Shown: positions 31,999-40,794, counted from the first letter of the stretch. The stretch: DNA of 42,318 nucleotides from Sporosarcina luteola (GCA_014204635.1 JACHLS010000021.1:1-42318); one strand, 5' to 3'. Translations and numbers: made by a program. The notes: a model not told the origin generated them from the sequence alone.

Positions 31999-33305
31999 TT
32001 ACGCAATCGGTACTGAAGGTTTTGGCGGCTCATACCAAGTGCATTGGCAGTTTTCGTGATGTTGTCATCATGAAGTTTCATCGCTTTCACTAAATAATAT
32101 TCTTCCGCCTCGCGTAAAAATTGATCAAGAGGCATTAAATCTTTATTTGGTTGTACAATAAAGTCGACAGCTTGAACAGGCTTGTTCATCATGTCGTCCG
32201 TTTTGATTCGAAAATGGAGTGGCAGCATTTCATACGTGATAACCGTTTCCATGGTGGCTAAGGAAGAGATCTCATCCAGCAAAAACTCCAGTTCCCTTAG
32301 ATTGCCCGGCCAATCATAAAGCAGGAACAGTTGCTCCACTTCCTCTGATATTCCTTCAAGGGAATAGCCAAAACGTTCTTTGCGCTTCGTCAGGTACGCA
32401 TTGATGAACGGCACAATATCTTCTTTCCGTTTCCGGACAGGCGGGATGCGGATCGTGAAGGAAGCAAAGAAATAATAGAGATCCTTCATCAAGGTCCCGC
32501 GTGAAATCAATTCGACCGGATCTTCGCCAATGCTCGCGATGAACTGACGGCCGTCTTTCTCTGCATTGCTTAGGATCGAGAGGAGCTTTTGTTGGAGACC
32601 CATGGATAACAGGTCAATCCGTTCGCAAAACAAGGTAAACTGATCGGCTTCATCAAATTCCTGTGCCAGTTTTTCAATCAATTCCGAATCCGTACTATGG
32701 CAAAAAAGTGTGTAAAATGGAGAATCTGTTGGTGAGGACTCATTATGAATGCTCTCCGCCAATAAATCCTTACCCGTCCCCGTTTCGCCGATGAGGAGGA
32801 TCGGAAGCTTTGCCCTGCTCGCTTTGCGGGCAGTCGTAATAACTGACTTCATGGAATCCGAGTTGGCTACTATTTGATTGAACGTCACTGGCGTACTATT
32901 TTTCCGGAGAGGGTGAAGAATGAATTTCTCTAATGCAGTGACATCTGTCGCGATTTCTATCGCTCCGATTAAAGCTCCTTCAGAGAAAATTGGAAACGTA
33001 TCGTTAACCGAGGTGATTTCGTGCCCATTTCGATTCCAATATGTCTGTTTTACATTCAATTGTTCTTTTCCGCTTTGGAGCACCTTCAGCAGCGTACTCT
33101 CTTCTTGTTCGAAACTGAAGAGCTCTAATATGGAACGATCTCCCACATCATCTAAATCGAGCCCTTCGATTTCTTTCATTTTGTCATTGTAAATGATCGT
33201 CCTGCCAGTTTGGTCGATCGCATGGATGCCAACACCTGCATGATTGACCGCAAATTGATAAAAAGGAAAGTAAGGATTGTCGTATTGAACCAACTTTAAC
33301 ACCAT
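31986..33305 (-). CDS. RocR-like enhancer-binding-protein homologue lacking the GAFTGA loop
   Basis: 439-residue regulator: PAS domain at about 14-124, AAA+ domain at about 142-365 and a Fis-type helix-turn-helix at about 407-436 (NITKTANALGMSRQNLQYRL). Walker A is intact (GETGTGKD, 173-180) as are RKRKEDI and DWPGNLREL. Between Walker A and the Walker B position only 44 residues remain, no GAFTGA motif is present, and Walker B reads TLFCERI instead of TLFLDEI. GAFTGA is the loop by which RocR-type activators contact sigma-54, so sigma-54 activation is not expected. It is divergent from rocA and probably controls rocA-rocD, perhaps at sigma-A promoters as Escherichia coli TyrR does. Confidence 0.85.
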   Translation of the reverse strand: MVLKLVQYDNPYFPFYQFAVNHAGVGIHAIDQTGRTIIYNDKMKEIEGLDLDDVGDRSILELFSFEQEESTLLKVLQSGKEQLNVKQTYWNRNGHEITSVNDTFPIFSEGALIGAIEIATDVTALEKFILHPLRKNSTPVTFNQIVANSDSMKSVITTARKASRAKLPILLIGETGTGKDLLAESIHNESSPTDSPFYTLFCHSTDSELIEKLAQEFDEADQFTLFCERIDLLSMGLQQKLLSILSNAEKDGRQFIASIGEDPVELISRGTLMKDLYYFFASFTIRIPPVRKRKEDIVPFINAYLTKRKERFGYSLEGISEEVEQLFLLYDWPGNLRELEFLLDEISSLATMETVITYEMLPLHFRIKTDDMMNKPVQAVDFIVQPNKDLMPLDQFLREAEEYYLVKAMKLHDDNITKTANALGMSRQNLQYRLRKIKK

Positions 33306-33342
33306 CCAGTGAAAATTTTATAACAAATTTAAGAGAAAAGAC

Positions 33343-33371
33343 TTGAAATATGCAATAATCTCTTGCATTAT
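33343..33371 (+). promoter_or_regulatory. Candidate sigma-A promoter of rocA
   Basis: TTGAAA (33343-33348), 17-base spacer, CATTAT (33366-33371). An alternative is TTGCAT (33363-33368), 17 bases, AAGAAT (33386-33391). No GG-N10-GC sigma-54 element was found between 33306 and 33436, although rocABC of Bacillus subtilis uses one. Confidence 0.45.
33351..33367. promoter_or_regulatory. Operator-like palindrome 1 at rocA
   Basis: TGCAA-TAATCTC-TTGCA, 17 bp, perfect 5-bp arms, lying between the -35 and -10 of the first candidate promoter. It has the same arms and spacing as the site at 33395 and resembles the TGCAAAA...TTTTGCA pattern remembered for RocR upstream activating sites. Confidence 0.6.
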
Positions 33372-33394
33372 TATAGTTGTAATCAAAGAATAAA

Positions 33395-33411
33395 TGCAAA
33401 TAATTTTTGCG
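33395..33411. promoter_or_regulatory. Operator-like palindrome 2 at rocA
   Basis: TGCAA-ATAATTT-TTGCG, 17 bp, one arm mismatch, 44 bp (about four helical turns) downstream of palindrome 1 and 26 bases before the rocA start. Same-face spacing suggests cooperative binding by the divergent RocR-like regulator. Confidence 0.6.
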
Positions 33412-33436
33412 TTTGGATAATTGAAGGAGGAGTATC

Positions 33437-34981
33437 ATGATTCCGTACAAACACGAACCATTTACAGACTTTTCCCAAGAGGAAAATAAAAAAGCATTCC
33501 AAGAGGCATTAAAATTGGTGGAAGGCTACCTTGGCCAAGATTATCCTTTGATCATCGGTGGAGAGCGGATTATGACGGAAGACAAACTTGTCTCCACAAA
33601 TCCTGCTAATAAAGAGGAAGTAGTCGGCCGCGTATCTAAAGCGAGCAGAGACCTTGCGGAAAAAGCAATGAAAACAGCAGATGAGACTTTTAATACATGG
33701 AGAAAAGTGAAGCCTGAATTCCGTGCTGATGTTTTATTCAAAGCGGCAGCCATTATTCGCCGCCGTAAGCACGAATTCTCCGCCTTGCTTACAAAAGAAG
33801 CAGGTAAACCATGGAATGAAGCGGATGCAGATACTGCGGAAGCTATTGACTTCCTAGAGTTTTATGGCCGTCAAATGCTTAAGTTGAAAGACGGTATTCC
33901 AGTCGAAAGCCGTCCAGGAGAATATAACCGTTTTGATTATATCCCTCTCGGTGTGGGTGTAGTTATCTCACCATGGAACTTTGCACTTGCAATCATGGCA
34001 GGTACAACAGTAGCAGCCCTAGTTACTGGTAATACAGTATTGTTGAAACCGGCTTCCACAACTCCGGTTGTTGCCTACAAATTTATCGAAGTACTTGAAG
34101 AAGCAGGCATGCCTGCAGGCGTAGTCAACTACATCCCTGGTTCTGGTGCCGAAGTGGGCGACTACCTTGTAGATCATCCAAGAACTCGTTTCATTTCCTT
34201 CACTGGCTCACGTGAAGTTGGTACACGTATTTACGAACGTGCAGGTAAAGTGAACGAAGGCCAAATCTGGTTGAAACGCGTTATTGCTGAAATGGGCGGT
34301 AAAGATACTATCGTCGTTGACAGCGAAGCGGATCTTGAATTGGCTGCACAGTCCATCGTGAAATCGGCGTTTGGTTTCAGCGGACAGAAATGTTCTGCAT
34401 GTTCACGCGCTGTCATTCACGAAGATGTATACGACCAAGTCGTTGCACGTGTTGAAGAACTGACAAAAGAATTGACATATGGCGACCCAACTGATCAATC
34501 CAACTTTGCTGGTCCGGTTATCGACCAAAATTCATTTGATAAAATCATGAGCTACATCGAAATCGGTAAACAAGAAGGTCGTCTTGTTGCAGGTGGAGAA
34601 GGAGACAGCTCGAAAGGTTACTTCATTGCTCCGACTGTCATCGCTGATGTTGCTCCAGATGCTCGTGTCATGCAAGAAGAAATCTTTGGACCAGTCGTTG
34701 CGATTGCAAAAGCGAAAAACTTTGACGAAGCGATCGAAATTGCAAACAACACAGATTACGGTTTAACTGGTGCGGTCATTACAAACAACCGTCATCATTT
34801 AGAACAGGCTCGTGAAGATTTCCATGTAGGTAACTTGTACTTCAACCGTGGCTGCACAGGCGCGATTGTAGGCTACCAGCCGTTTGGCGGCTTCAACATG
34901 TCCGGTACGGATTCCAAAGCGGGCGGTCCGGATTACTTGCAACTTCACATGCAAGGTAAAACAACTTCTGAAATGCTGTAA
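33437..34981 (+). CDS. rocA: 1-pyrroline-5-carboxylate dehydrogenase RocA
   Basis: 514-residue NAD-dependent aldehyde dehydrogenase that oxidises glutamate semialdehyde/P5C to glutamate, the last step of proline and arginine degradation. Catalytic C319 in FGFSGQKCSACSR and general base E285 in AEMGGKD are present, together with FTGSREVG and the oxyanion/cofactor region SPWNFALAI. ATG 33437 follows GAAGGAGGAG. It is followed by rocD after 79 bases containing a hairpin but no promoter, so both are probably one transcript. Confidence 0.95.
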   Translation: MIPYKHEPFTDFSQEENKKAFQEALKLVEGYLGQDYPLIIGGERIMTEDKLVSTNPANKEEVVGRVSKASRDLAEKAMKTADETFNTWRKVKPEFRADVLFKAAAIIRRRKHEFSALLTKEAGKPWNEADADTAEAIDFLEFYGRQMLKLKDGIPVESRPGEYNRFDYIPLGVGVVISPWNFALAIMAGTTVAALVTGNTVLLKPASTTPVVAYKFIEVLEEAGMPAGVVNYIPGSGAEVGDYLVDHPRTRFISFTGSREVGTRIYERAGKVNEGQIWLKRVIAEMGGKDTIVVDSEADLELAAQSIVKSAFGFSGQKCSACSRAVIHEDVYDQVVARVEELTKELTYGDPTDQSNFAGPVIDQNSFDKIMSYIEIGKQEGRLVAGGEGDSSKGYFIAPTVIADVAPDARVMQEEIFGPVVAIAKAKNFDEAIEIANNTDYGLTGAVITNNRHHLEQAREDFHVGNLYFNRGCTGAIVGYQPFGGFNMSGTDSKAGGPDYLQLHMQGKTTSEML

Positions 34982-35000
34982 GATCACGGGCTTGACAATC

Positions 35001-35036
35001 ATGGAGCGGGCGGGCTTTCCGCTTATCCCGCTCCAT
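35001..35036 (+). other. Intercistronic hairpin between rocA and rocD
   Basis: Perfect 10-bp stem ATGGAGCGGG (35001-35010) / CCCGCTCCAT (35027-35036) with a 16-base loop. No T-run follows (ACATAATTT), so it is more likely an mRNA-stabilising or processing element than a full terminator. Confidence 0.5.
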
Positions 35037-35060
35037 ACATAATTTAAGGGAGGGTTTTAT

Positions 35061-36254
35061 ATGACAGTATCAGAAAAAGTCATTTCACAAACTGAGAAAT
35101 ACGGTGCTAATAACTATCATCCGCTTCCAATCGTAATTTCTGAAGCAGAAGGTGTTTGGGTTAAGGATCCAGAAGGTAATAAGTATATGGATATGCTTTC
35201 TGCATATTCAGCAGTCAACCAAGGCCACAGACATCCGAAGATCATTCAAGCGCTAAAAGATCAAGCGGATCGTGTAACTCTAACTTCCCGTGCTTTCCAT
35301 AGCGATCAACTTGGTCCATGGTATGAAATGGTCAGCAAGATTACAGGCAAGGATATGGTTCTTCCAATGAACACAGGTGCGGAAGCTGTTGAAACTGCTA
35401 TCAAGGCTGCTCGCCGCTGGTCTTATGACGTGAAGGGCATTGAAGAGGATAAAGCCGAAATCATCGGTTGTGAAGGCAACTTCCATGGTCGTACGATGAC
35501 AGCTGTTTCCTTATCGTCCGATCCGGAATACAAGCGTGGATTTGGTCCGATGCTGCCAGGCATCAAGCTTGTCCCATATGGCGATATTGAAGCGTTGGAA
35601 CAAGCAATTACGCCTAATACGGCTGCATTCATCATTGAGCCGATCCAAGGGGAAGCAGGAATTATCATTCCACCTGCGGGCTATATGAAAGCGGCATATG
35701 AATTATGTAAAAAGAACAATGTTCTATTCATTGCAGATGAAATCCAAGCAGGTCTTTGCCGTACAGGTAAAATGTTCGCTACTGAATGGGAAGGCTTTGA
35801 GCCAGATATGTATATTTTGGGTAAAGCACTAGGTGGCGGCGTATTCCCGATTTCTTGCGTAGTTGCAAACAAAGATATTCTTGGTGTGTTCAATCCAGGT
35901 TCCCACGGTTCTACATTCGGTGGAAACCCGATGGCTTGTGCGGTTTCCATCGCTTCCCTTGAAGTGCTGCAGGACGAAAAGCTTGCGGATAAGTCATTGG
36001 AACTCGGAAACTATTTCATCGAGCAGTTGAAAAAGATCCAGCACCCTTCTATTAAAGACGTGCGTGGCCGCGGACTTTTCATTGGTGTTGAATTGACAGA
36101 AGAAGCTCGTCCTTACTGCGAAAAGCTGAAAGAACTTGGCTTGCTTTGCAAAGAGACGCATGACACGGTTATCCGTTTCGCACCACCATTGATTATCTCG
36201 AAAGAGGAATTGGATTGGGCGATTGAACGGATTAATAAAGTTTTTGAAAGTTAA
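35061..36254 (+). CDS. rocD: Ornithine aminotransferase RocD
   Basis: 397-residue PLP enzyme, class III aminotransferase. It moves the delta-amino group of ornithine to 2-oxoglutarate, giving glutamate semialdehyde, the substrate route to RocA. PLP lysine K255 in LGKALGGG, D226 in IADEIQAGL, and the substrate-recognition opening KYGANNYHPLP are all present. ATG 35061 follows AAGGGAGGG. It lies between rocA and the glutamate dehydrogenase gene, so the whole ornithine-to-2-oxoglutarate route is encoded here. Confidence 0.95.
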   Translation: MTVSEKVISQTEKYGANNYHPLPIVISEAEGVWVKDPEGNKYMDMLSAYSAVNQGHRHPKIIQALKDQADRVTLTSRAFHSDQLGPWYEMVSKITGKDMVLPMNTGAEAVETAIKAARRWSYDVKGIEEDKAEIIGCEGNFHGRTMTAVSLSSDPEYKRGFGPMLPGIKLVPYGDIEALEQAITPNTAAFIIEPIQGEAGIIIPPAGYMKAAYELCKKNNVLFIADEIQAGLCRTGKMFATEWEGFEPDMYILGKALGGGVFPISCVVANKDILGVFNPGSHGSTFGGNPMACAVSIASLEVLQDEKLADKSLELGNYFIEQLKKIQHPSIKDVRGRGLFIGVELTEEARPYCEKLKELGLLCKETHDTVIRFAPPLIISKEELDWAIERINKVFES

Positions 36255-36285
36255 TTATTATTTTCTACAAAAGGCATTTCGACTA

Positions 36286-36294
36286 TGGTACAAT
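36286..36294 (+). promoter_or_regulatory. Extended -10 promoter of the glutamate dehydrogenase gene
   Basis: TGGTACAAT at 36286-36294 is an extended -10 (TGn plus TACAAT), about 45 bases before the start. The -35 region (TACAAA at 36266) is weak. Independent transcription from rocA-rocD is possible. Confidence 0.5.
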
Positions 36295-36339
36295 ATGGGC
36301 GTTGTAATACAATTATGAATCAAAGAGGCGAACTTTTAC

Positions 36340-37584
36340 ATGACTGAAAACCTGAATCTGTTCACGTCTACTCAAGTTGTCATTAAAGAAGCACTTGACA
36401 AACTAGGCTACGATGAAGGAATGTACGAACTACTAAAAGAACCAATCCGTATGACTGAGGTCCGGATTCCAGTTAAAATGGATGACGGAAAAGTGAAAGT
36501 GTTCACAGGATACCGCGGCCAGCACAATGATGCCGTCGGACCGACAAAAGGGGGAGTTCGTTTCCACCCTGAAGTCACAGCGGACGAAGTGCGTGCGTTG
36601 TCCATGTGGATGACATTGAAAGCGGGTATTGTCGATCTTCCGTATGGCGGAGGGAAAGGCGGTATCATCTGTGATCCACGCGAAATGTCGATGGGCGAGC
36701 TAGAGCGCTTAAGCCGCGGATATGTACGTGCGCTTAGCCAAGTGATGGGTCCTACGAAGGATATTCCGGCTCCGGACGTTTTCACTAATGCGCAAATTAT
36801 GGCATGGATGATGGATGAATATAGCCGAATCGATGAATTCAACTCACCTGGATTTATTACAGGAAAACCAATCGTTCTTGGTGGTTCGCAAGGCCGTGAC
36901 CGCGCGACTGCGGAAGGTGTAACCATTATTATTAATGAAGCGGCAAAACGCCGTGGAATTGATATGAAAGGTGCGCGTGTCGTCATCCAAGGGTTTGGGA
37001 ATGCGGGAAGCTTCCTATCTAAATTCCTTCACGATGCAGGTGCGAAAGTAATTGGTATTTCAGATGCTTATGGCGCGTTGCATGATCCAAACGGATTGGA
37101 TATCGACTATTTACTTGATCGCCGTGACAGTTTCGGTACGGTAACAACTTTATTCGATAATACAATCAGCAACCAAGATCTGTTGGAATTAGACTGTGAT
37201 ATTTTAGTTCCAGCAGCAATTGAAAACCAGATTACTGAAAAGAACGCTCATAATATTAAAGCGACAATTGTTGTTGAAGCAGCGAATGGCCCGACAACTT
37301 CTGAAGCGACAAGAATACTTACAGAACGCGGCATCCTTCTTGTGCCGGATGTATTGGCTAGTGCGGGCGGCGTTACTGTATCGTACTTTGAATGGGTCCA
37401 AAATAACATGGGTTATTATTGGACAGAAGAAGAAGTGCGCGAAAGAATGACAGAAAAAATGGTAACTGCGTTTGAAAACGTTTATAACGTTTCCACAACT
37501 CGTAATATCGACATGCGCTTAGCTGCGTATATGATCGGTATTCGAAAAACTGCTGAAGCGTCCCGCTTCCGTGGTTGGGCGTAA
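36340..37584 (+). CDS. NAD-specific glutamate dehydrogenase (RocG/GudB)
   Basis: 414-residue hexameric enzyme that deaminates glutamate to 2-oxoglutarate with NAD. Catalytic K106 in PYGGGKGGI, substrate lysine K94 in TLKAGIVDLP, and the Rossmann motif VVIQGFGNAGS near residue 215-225 are present. No in-frame tandem duplication such as that inactivating gudB in laboratory Bacillus subtilis is seen near the active site. Whether it is the RocG or GudB orthologue cannot be told; its place after rocA-rocD favours a catabolic role. Strong terminator 14 bases after the stop. Confidence 0.93.
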   Translation: MTENLNLFTSTQVVIKEALDKLGYDEGMYELLKEPIRMTEVRIPVKMDDGKVKVFTGYRGQHNDAVGPTKGGVRFHPEVTADEVRALSMWMTLKAGIVDLPYGGGKGGIICDPREMSMGELERLSRGYVRALSQVMGPTKDIPAPDVFTNAQIMAWMMDEYSRIDEFNSPGFITGKPIVLGGSQGRDRATAEGVTIIINEAAKRRGIDMKGARVVIQGFGNAGSFLSKFLHDAGAKVIGISDAYGALHDPNGLDIDYLLDRRDSFGTVTTLFDNTISNQDLLELDCDILVPAAIENQITEKNAHNIKATIVVEAANGPTTSEATRILTERGILLVPDVLASAGGVTVSYFEWVQNNMGYYWTEEEVRERMTEKMVTAFENVYNVSTTRNIDMRLAAYMIGIRKTAEASRFRGWA

Positions 37585-37598
37585 TATGCGACAATCAA

Positions 37599-37629
37599 GG
37601 CATCCTCTATAGCAGAGGGTGTCTTTTTT
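37599..37629 (+). terminator. Terminator of the glutamate dehydrogenase gene
   Basis: Stem GGCATCCTCT (37599-37608) / AGAGGGTGTC (37614-37623) with two G-U pairs, five-base loop, then TTTTTT at 37624-37629. Confidence 0.85.
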
Positions 37630-37674
37630 GTCCCAAGATAATAAGTAGACTAATGATGATGGGAGTAGATAGCA

Positions 37675-38841
37675 ATGAATGGCTTCGTTTTTCAAAATCC
37701 AGTGAAACTTATTTTCGGGAAAAATAAAATCGCTTCCATGGTGGATGAAATAAAACCATATGGGAACAAAGTGCTTGTCGTGTATGGCGGCGGGAGCATT
37801 AAACGCAATGGTCTTTATGGGGAAGTGATGGATGTATTGAATGCGGGTGGCATGGAAGTGCATGAACTGGCGGGTGTGGAGCCGAACCCGAGAGTAACTA
37901 CCGCGGAGCGGGGTGCAAAACTATGTAAAGACCATCACATCGATTTTATCCTAGCGGTAGGGGGCGGATCGGTCATTGATTGTACGAAACTAATCGCTGC
38001 TGCTTCTCAATATGAAGGAGATCCTTGGGATATTGTAGTGAAAAAAGCTAGACCGTCCAGTGCTTTACCATTCGGAACCGTGTTAACAATAGCAGCGACC
38101 GGTTCGGAAATGAATGCCGGATCGGTGATTACAAACGAAGAGACGGAGGAAAAATACGGATGGGGAAGTCCTTTCACTTTTCCGAAGTTCTCCATTTTGG
38201 ATCCGACTTATACGCTTTCTTTGCCGAAGGATCAAACGGTCTATGGCATCGTGGACATGATGTCCCATATTTTTGAGCAATATTTCCATGACGAAATAAA
38301 TACACCCCTTCAAGATGAATTATGCGAGGGGGCCTTGCGGGCAATCATGGATAATGGCAAAAAGCTTGTCGACGACTTGCAAAATTATGAGTTGCGGGAA
38401 ACTATTCTTCTTAGCGGTACATGGGGATTAAACGGGTTTCTCGGAATGGGCAATAACGGAGGCGACTGGGGGACGCATACGATCGAGCATGCCGTTTCCG
38501 CAGTATATGATATACCTCATGCGGGTGGACTTGCAATTTTATTCCCGCATTGGATGAAACAGTCTTTGCATTTAAATCCGAAACGGTTTGCGAGATTGGC
38601 TGTAAACGTTTTTGGTGTCAGTCCAGCTGGGAAGTCCGAAGAGGAGATTGCGTTGGAAGGCATTGCACGTCTACGTGAATATTGGTCTTCGATCGGTGCA
38701 CCTGCTCAATTGAGTGACTACAAAATAGACGAATCCAAAATTGATGTGATGGCAGATAAAGCGATGGCAGGGGGGCCAGTAGGCAATTTTGCAAAATTAG
38801 ATAGGGATCAAGTTGCCGCAATATTGACAGCTTCTTTATAG
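37675..38841 (+). CDS. yugJ: Iron-containing alcohol dehydrogenase YugJ
   Basis: 388-residue group III (Fe-dependent) alcohol dehydrogenase, of the NAD(P)H-dependent butanol dehydrogenase type. Nucleotide-binding VGGGSVIDCTK near residue 103-113 and the metal ligands in IVDMMSHIFEQYF, HTIEHAVSAVYDIPHAGGLA are present. ATG 37675 follows GGGAG. The natural substrate is unknown; related enzymes reduce aldehydes. It stands alone between two terminators. Confidence 0.88.
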   Translation: MNGFVFQNPVKLIFGKNKIASMVDEIKPYGNKVLVVYGGGSIKRNGLYGEVMDVLNAGGMEVHELAGVEPNPRVTTAERGAKLCKDHHIDFILAVGGGSVIDCTKLIAAASQYEGDPWDIVVKKARPSSALPFGTVLTIAATGSEMNAGSVITNEETEEKYGWGSPFTFPKFSILDPTYTLSLPKDQTVYGIVDMMSHIFEQYFHDEINTPLQDELCEGALRAIMDNGKKLVDDLQNYELRETILLSGTWGLNGFLGMGNNGGDWGTHTIEHAVSAVYDIPHAGGLAILFPHWMKQSLHLNPKRFARLAVNVFGVSPAGKSEEEIALEGIARLREYWSSIGAPAQLSDYKIDESKIDVMADKAMAGGPVGNFAKLDRDQVAAILTASL

Positions 38842-38873
38842 AAGAGATTGGCTCATGATACACACACAGAAAT

Positions 38874-38905
38874 GGCGAAGGAGCGTTTGGCCCCTTCGCC
38901 GTTTA
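38874..38905. terminator. Bidirectional terminator between yugJ and the CDF gene
   Basis: Stem GGCGAAGG (38874-38881) / CCTTCGCC (38893-38900), followed by GTTTATC on the plus strand and ATTTCTGTG on the minus strand. Tails are modest. Confidence 0.7.
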
Positions 38906-38927
38906 TCATGAAAATCTCTATAAGGGA

Positions 38928-39932
38928 TTACTTTTTAGGAAGTTTCGGACTGATCTCCTTAATTTTCTCTGGAGGATTGAAGCCTTTCCAAGTCTTTATG
39001 CCATCGTCCTCATCAAATGAAATGACCGCTTCCCGCACCCCTTTTTGCTTGAGAATTAGCTGCATCAGCCGATCACGGATATCATCTACGAACGCTACGG
39101 TTTTTGTAGGATCCACTTCAGCCACCACTTCCACATGAAGAAATTCTCCTTCTTTTAGGACTTCGACTTTTTGAATATCTTTAATATCAGGATCTTCCGC
39201 AACGAGGAATGCGATATGGTTCAACATTTCCTCATCTGTTTCCCCGATAGCTCCTCTGGCATTTTCCAGAAAGATTTTTCCTACTACATAGAACATCATC
39301 AGACCGATGATCATGGAAGCAATACCTTCCGCGGCGAGAAAACCAGTAAAGTGAGCAAGCAGCACAGCCATAAAGGCAAGGATACCTCCGATTGTAGCCA
39401 CAAGATCTTCCATAAAGACCAATTTAGTAGCAGGTTTTGCACGTTTTAAATTTGAAAAGCTTGATGCAAACGCAGCTAATCCCTTTTTATCACTTCCCAT
39501 ATCATGCATAATTTCTCTCGAAGCTTTAAGTAAGACAGAGAACTCCAAGAGCGTCGCGAGCCCAAGGACAGAAAGATTGATCAATAGCCCCGTCGTTTCA
39601 ACTGGGTTCATGATATGATGCCATCCTTCTTTGATTGCTTCATACGACATGATAGCTACGACCATAACAGCGCCAAGACACACTAAGTTGACCACACGGC
39701 CAAATCCATTCGGAAACTTTGGAGTTGGAGCTTTTTTAGATAATGCCGACCCGATAAAGACAAAAAACTGATTCGCAGCATCCCCTAAGGAGTGCATCGT
39801 TTCAGCAAACATAGCTACATTTCCGGTAAAGAAGAATGCAGCGCCTTTAATAATGGCTATAATTGCGTTGACGATGGCTGCCAGCAAAGAGGATTTATTC
39901 CCTTGTTTCAGAAGATGAAGTAGATCGTTCAA
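38928..39932 (-). CDS. Cation diffusion facilitator transporter
   Basis: 334-residue CDF protein with six membrane helices in the first 215 residues and a cytosolic C-terminal domain (LHVEVVAEVDPTKTVAFVDD). Helix 2 carries MHSLGDAAN, the HxxxD metal site, and helix 5 FMEDLVATIGG supplies the second half. The long cytosolic loop after helix 4 (about 140-165) is as in the ZnT9-like branch. It exports Zn, Mn, Fe or another divalent ion by H+ exchange; the metal cannot be told. ATG 39932 has a weak GGGAGG site; mgtC-like gene lies 15 bases upstream, so they may be co-transcribed. Confidence 0.88.
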   Translation of the reverse strand: MNDLLHLLKQGNKSSLLAAIVNAIIAIIKGAAFFFTGNVAMFAETMHSLGDAANQFFVFIGSALSKKAPTPKFPNGFGRVVNLVCLGAVMVVAIMSYEAIKEGWHHIMNPVETTGLLINLSVLGLATLLEFSVLLKASREIMHDMGSDKKGLAAFASSFSNLKRAKPATKLVFMEDLVATIGGILAFMAVLLAHFTGFLAAEGIASMIIGLMMFYVVGKIFLENARGAIGETDEEMLNHIAFLVAEDPDIKDIQKVEVLKEGEFLHVEVVAEVDPTKTVAFVDDIRDRLMQLILKQKGVREAVISFDEDDGIKTWKGFNPPEKIKEISPKLPKK

Positions 39933-39947
39933 TGATATTGCCTCCCA

Positions 39948-40670
39948 TTATGGAAAGATTTCTAGTTCGACCGATTCGATGTAAGCCAGTTCAGTTAGTT
40001 CCAAGTATAATTCGGCAGTTTCTTTCTTTGTAAGTGCAGCTAAACGAAAATCCAATTCATGGGACTCCTTCTTGTCGTCACTTACAATTTTTTTGATCCG
40101 AAGATTTTCTATCATCATATTTTCGCTGTTGAGAAATCGAATCAGCTCATTGATTTTAGTTTTATCCGATAAAGTGACGATAAACGCGGCCTCTTTCGAA
40201 CGGATGCGCTTCGGACCGTATTTATCCAGAGCGGGCGCCACGATTTCTATAACAAACAATACACAAAGAACGGCAACTGCGGCTTCGATATAGAATCCAG
40301 CACCTACCGCAATTCCAATACTGGCAGCACCCCAAATCATTGCGGCAGTCGTCAAGCCGGTAATATTGTCATTATCTCGCCGCAGTATGGCGCCGGCTCC
40401 TAAAAATCCAATGCCGCTTACAATTTGCGCTGCTAGTCGAAGTGGATCCATTTGTACATTGATATCTGCTCGGGGAGGAACTAAATAAGCTGCCTCCATC
40501 GAGACGATTGTTAAGAGACAGCTGAATGTCGAAATGACGGCGCTCGTTTTTAATCCAATCGGCTTTTTCTTTATTTCCCTCTCTACGCCGATAATTAAAC
40601 TTAATCCCAAGGCAAGAACGAGTTTGATTAAAACCTCGGGATACATTGCACTATTTGCAATCCATTCCAT
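39948..40670 (-). CDS. MgtC/SapB family membrane protein
   Basis: 240 residues: four to five membrane helices in the first 140 residues with GVEREIKKKPIGLKTSAVIS and GIGFLGAGAILRR, the MgtC signatures, then an ACT-like cytosolic domain. In other bacteria MgtC-type proteins support growth at low Mg2+ and modulate ATP synthase or metal transport. ATG 40670 (MEWIANSA) is taken because GGGGGG stands about eight bases before it; 41 further codons are open upstream without a site and would reach into the divergent transporter gene. A coding link with the CDF gene suggests divalent-cation homeostasis. Confidence 0.85.
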   Translation of the reverse strand: MEWIANSAMYPEVLIKLVLALGLSLIIGVEREIKKKPIGLKTSAVISTFSCLLTIVSMEAAYLVPPRADINVQMDPLRLAAQIVSGIGFLGAGAILRRDNDNITGLTTAAMIWGAASIGIAVGAGFYIEAAVAVLCVLFVIEIVAPALDKYGPKRIRSKEAAFIVTLSDKTKINELIRFLNSENMMIENLRIKKIVSDDKKESHELDFRLAALTKKETAELYLELTELAYIESVELEIFP

Positions 40671-40714
40671 AAAGGATCCCCCCAAAAGTTGAACTGTAAC
40701 AAACAAAATCCGCA

Positions 40715-40723
40715 TGATATAAT
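40715..40723 (+). promoter_or_regulatory. Extended -10 promoter of the EamA transporter gene
   Basis: TGATATAAT at 40715-40723 (extended -10 with consensus TATAAT); the -35 at 17 bases reads TGTAAC. It lies 72 bases before the gene, in the divergent region with the MgtC-like gene. Confidence 0.55.
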
Positions 40724-40794
40724 TTTCTTTATTACCTATAGCCTGAACCGATGGCTTTCTAACATGAGTATGTAATGAAAGGGACGTGAACAAC

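Noticed and set aside
33306..33436. Sigma-54 (-24/-12) promoter for rocA, expected beside a RocR-like gene
   Set aside because: No GG-N10-GC element was found at suitable spacing; TTGCA at 33363 has no GG partner upstream.
40671..40793. 41-codon N-terminal extension of the MgtC-like protein
   Set aside because: No ribosome site; it would overlap the divergent transporter start and promoter, while ATG 40670 has a site.
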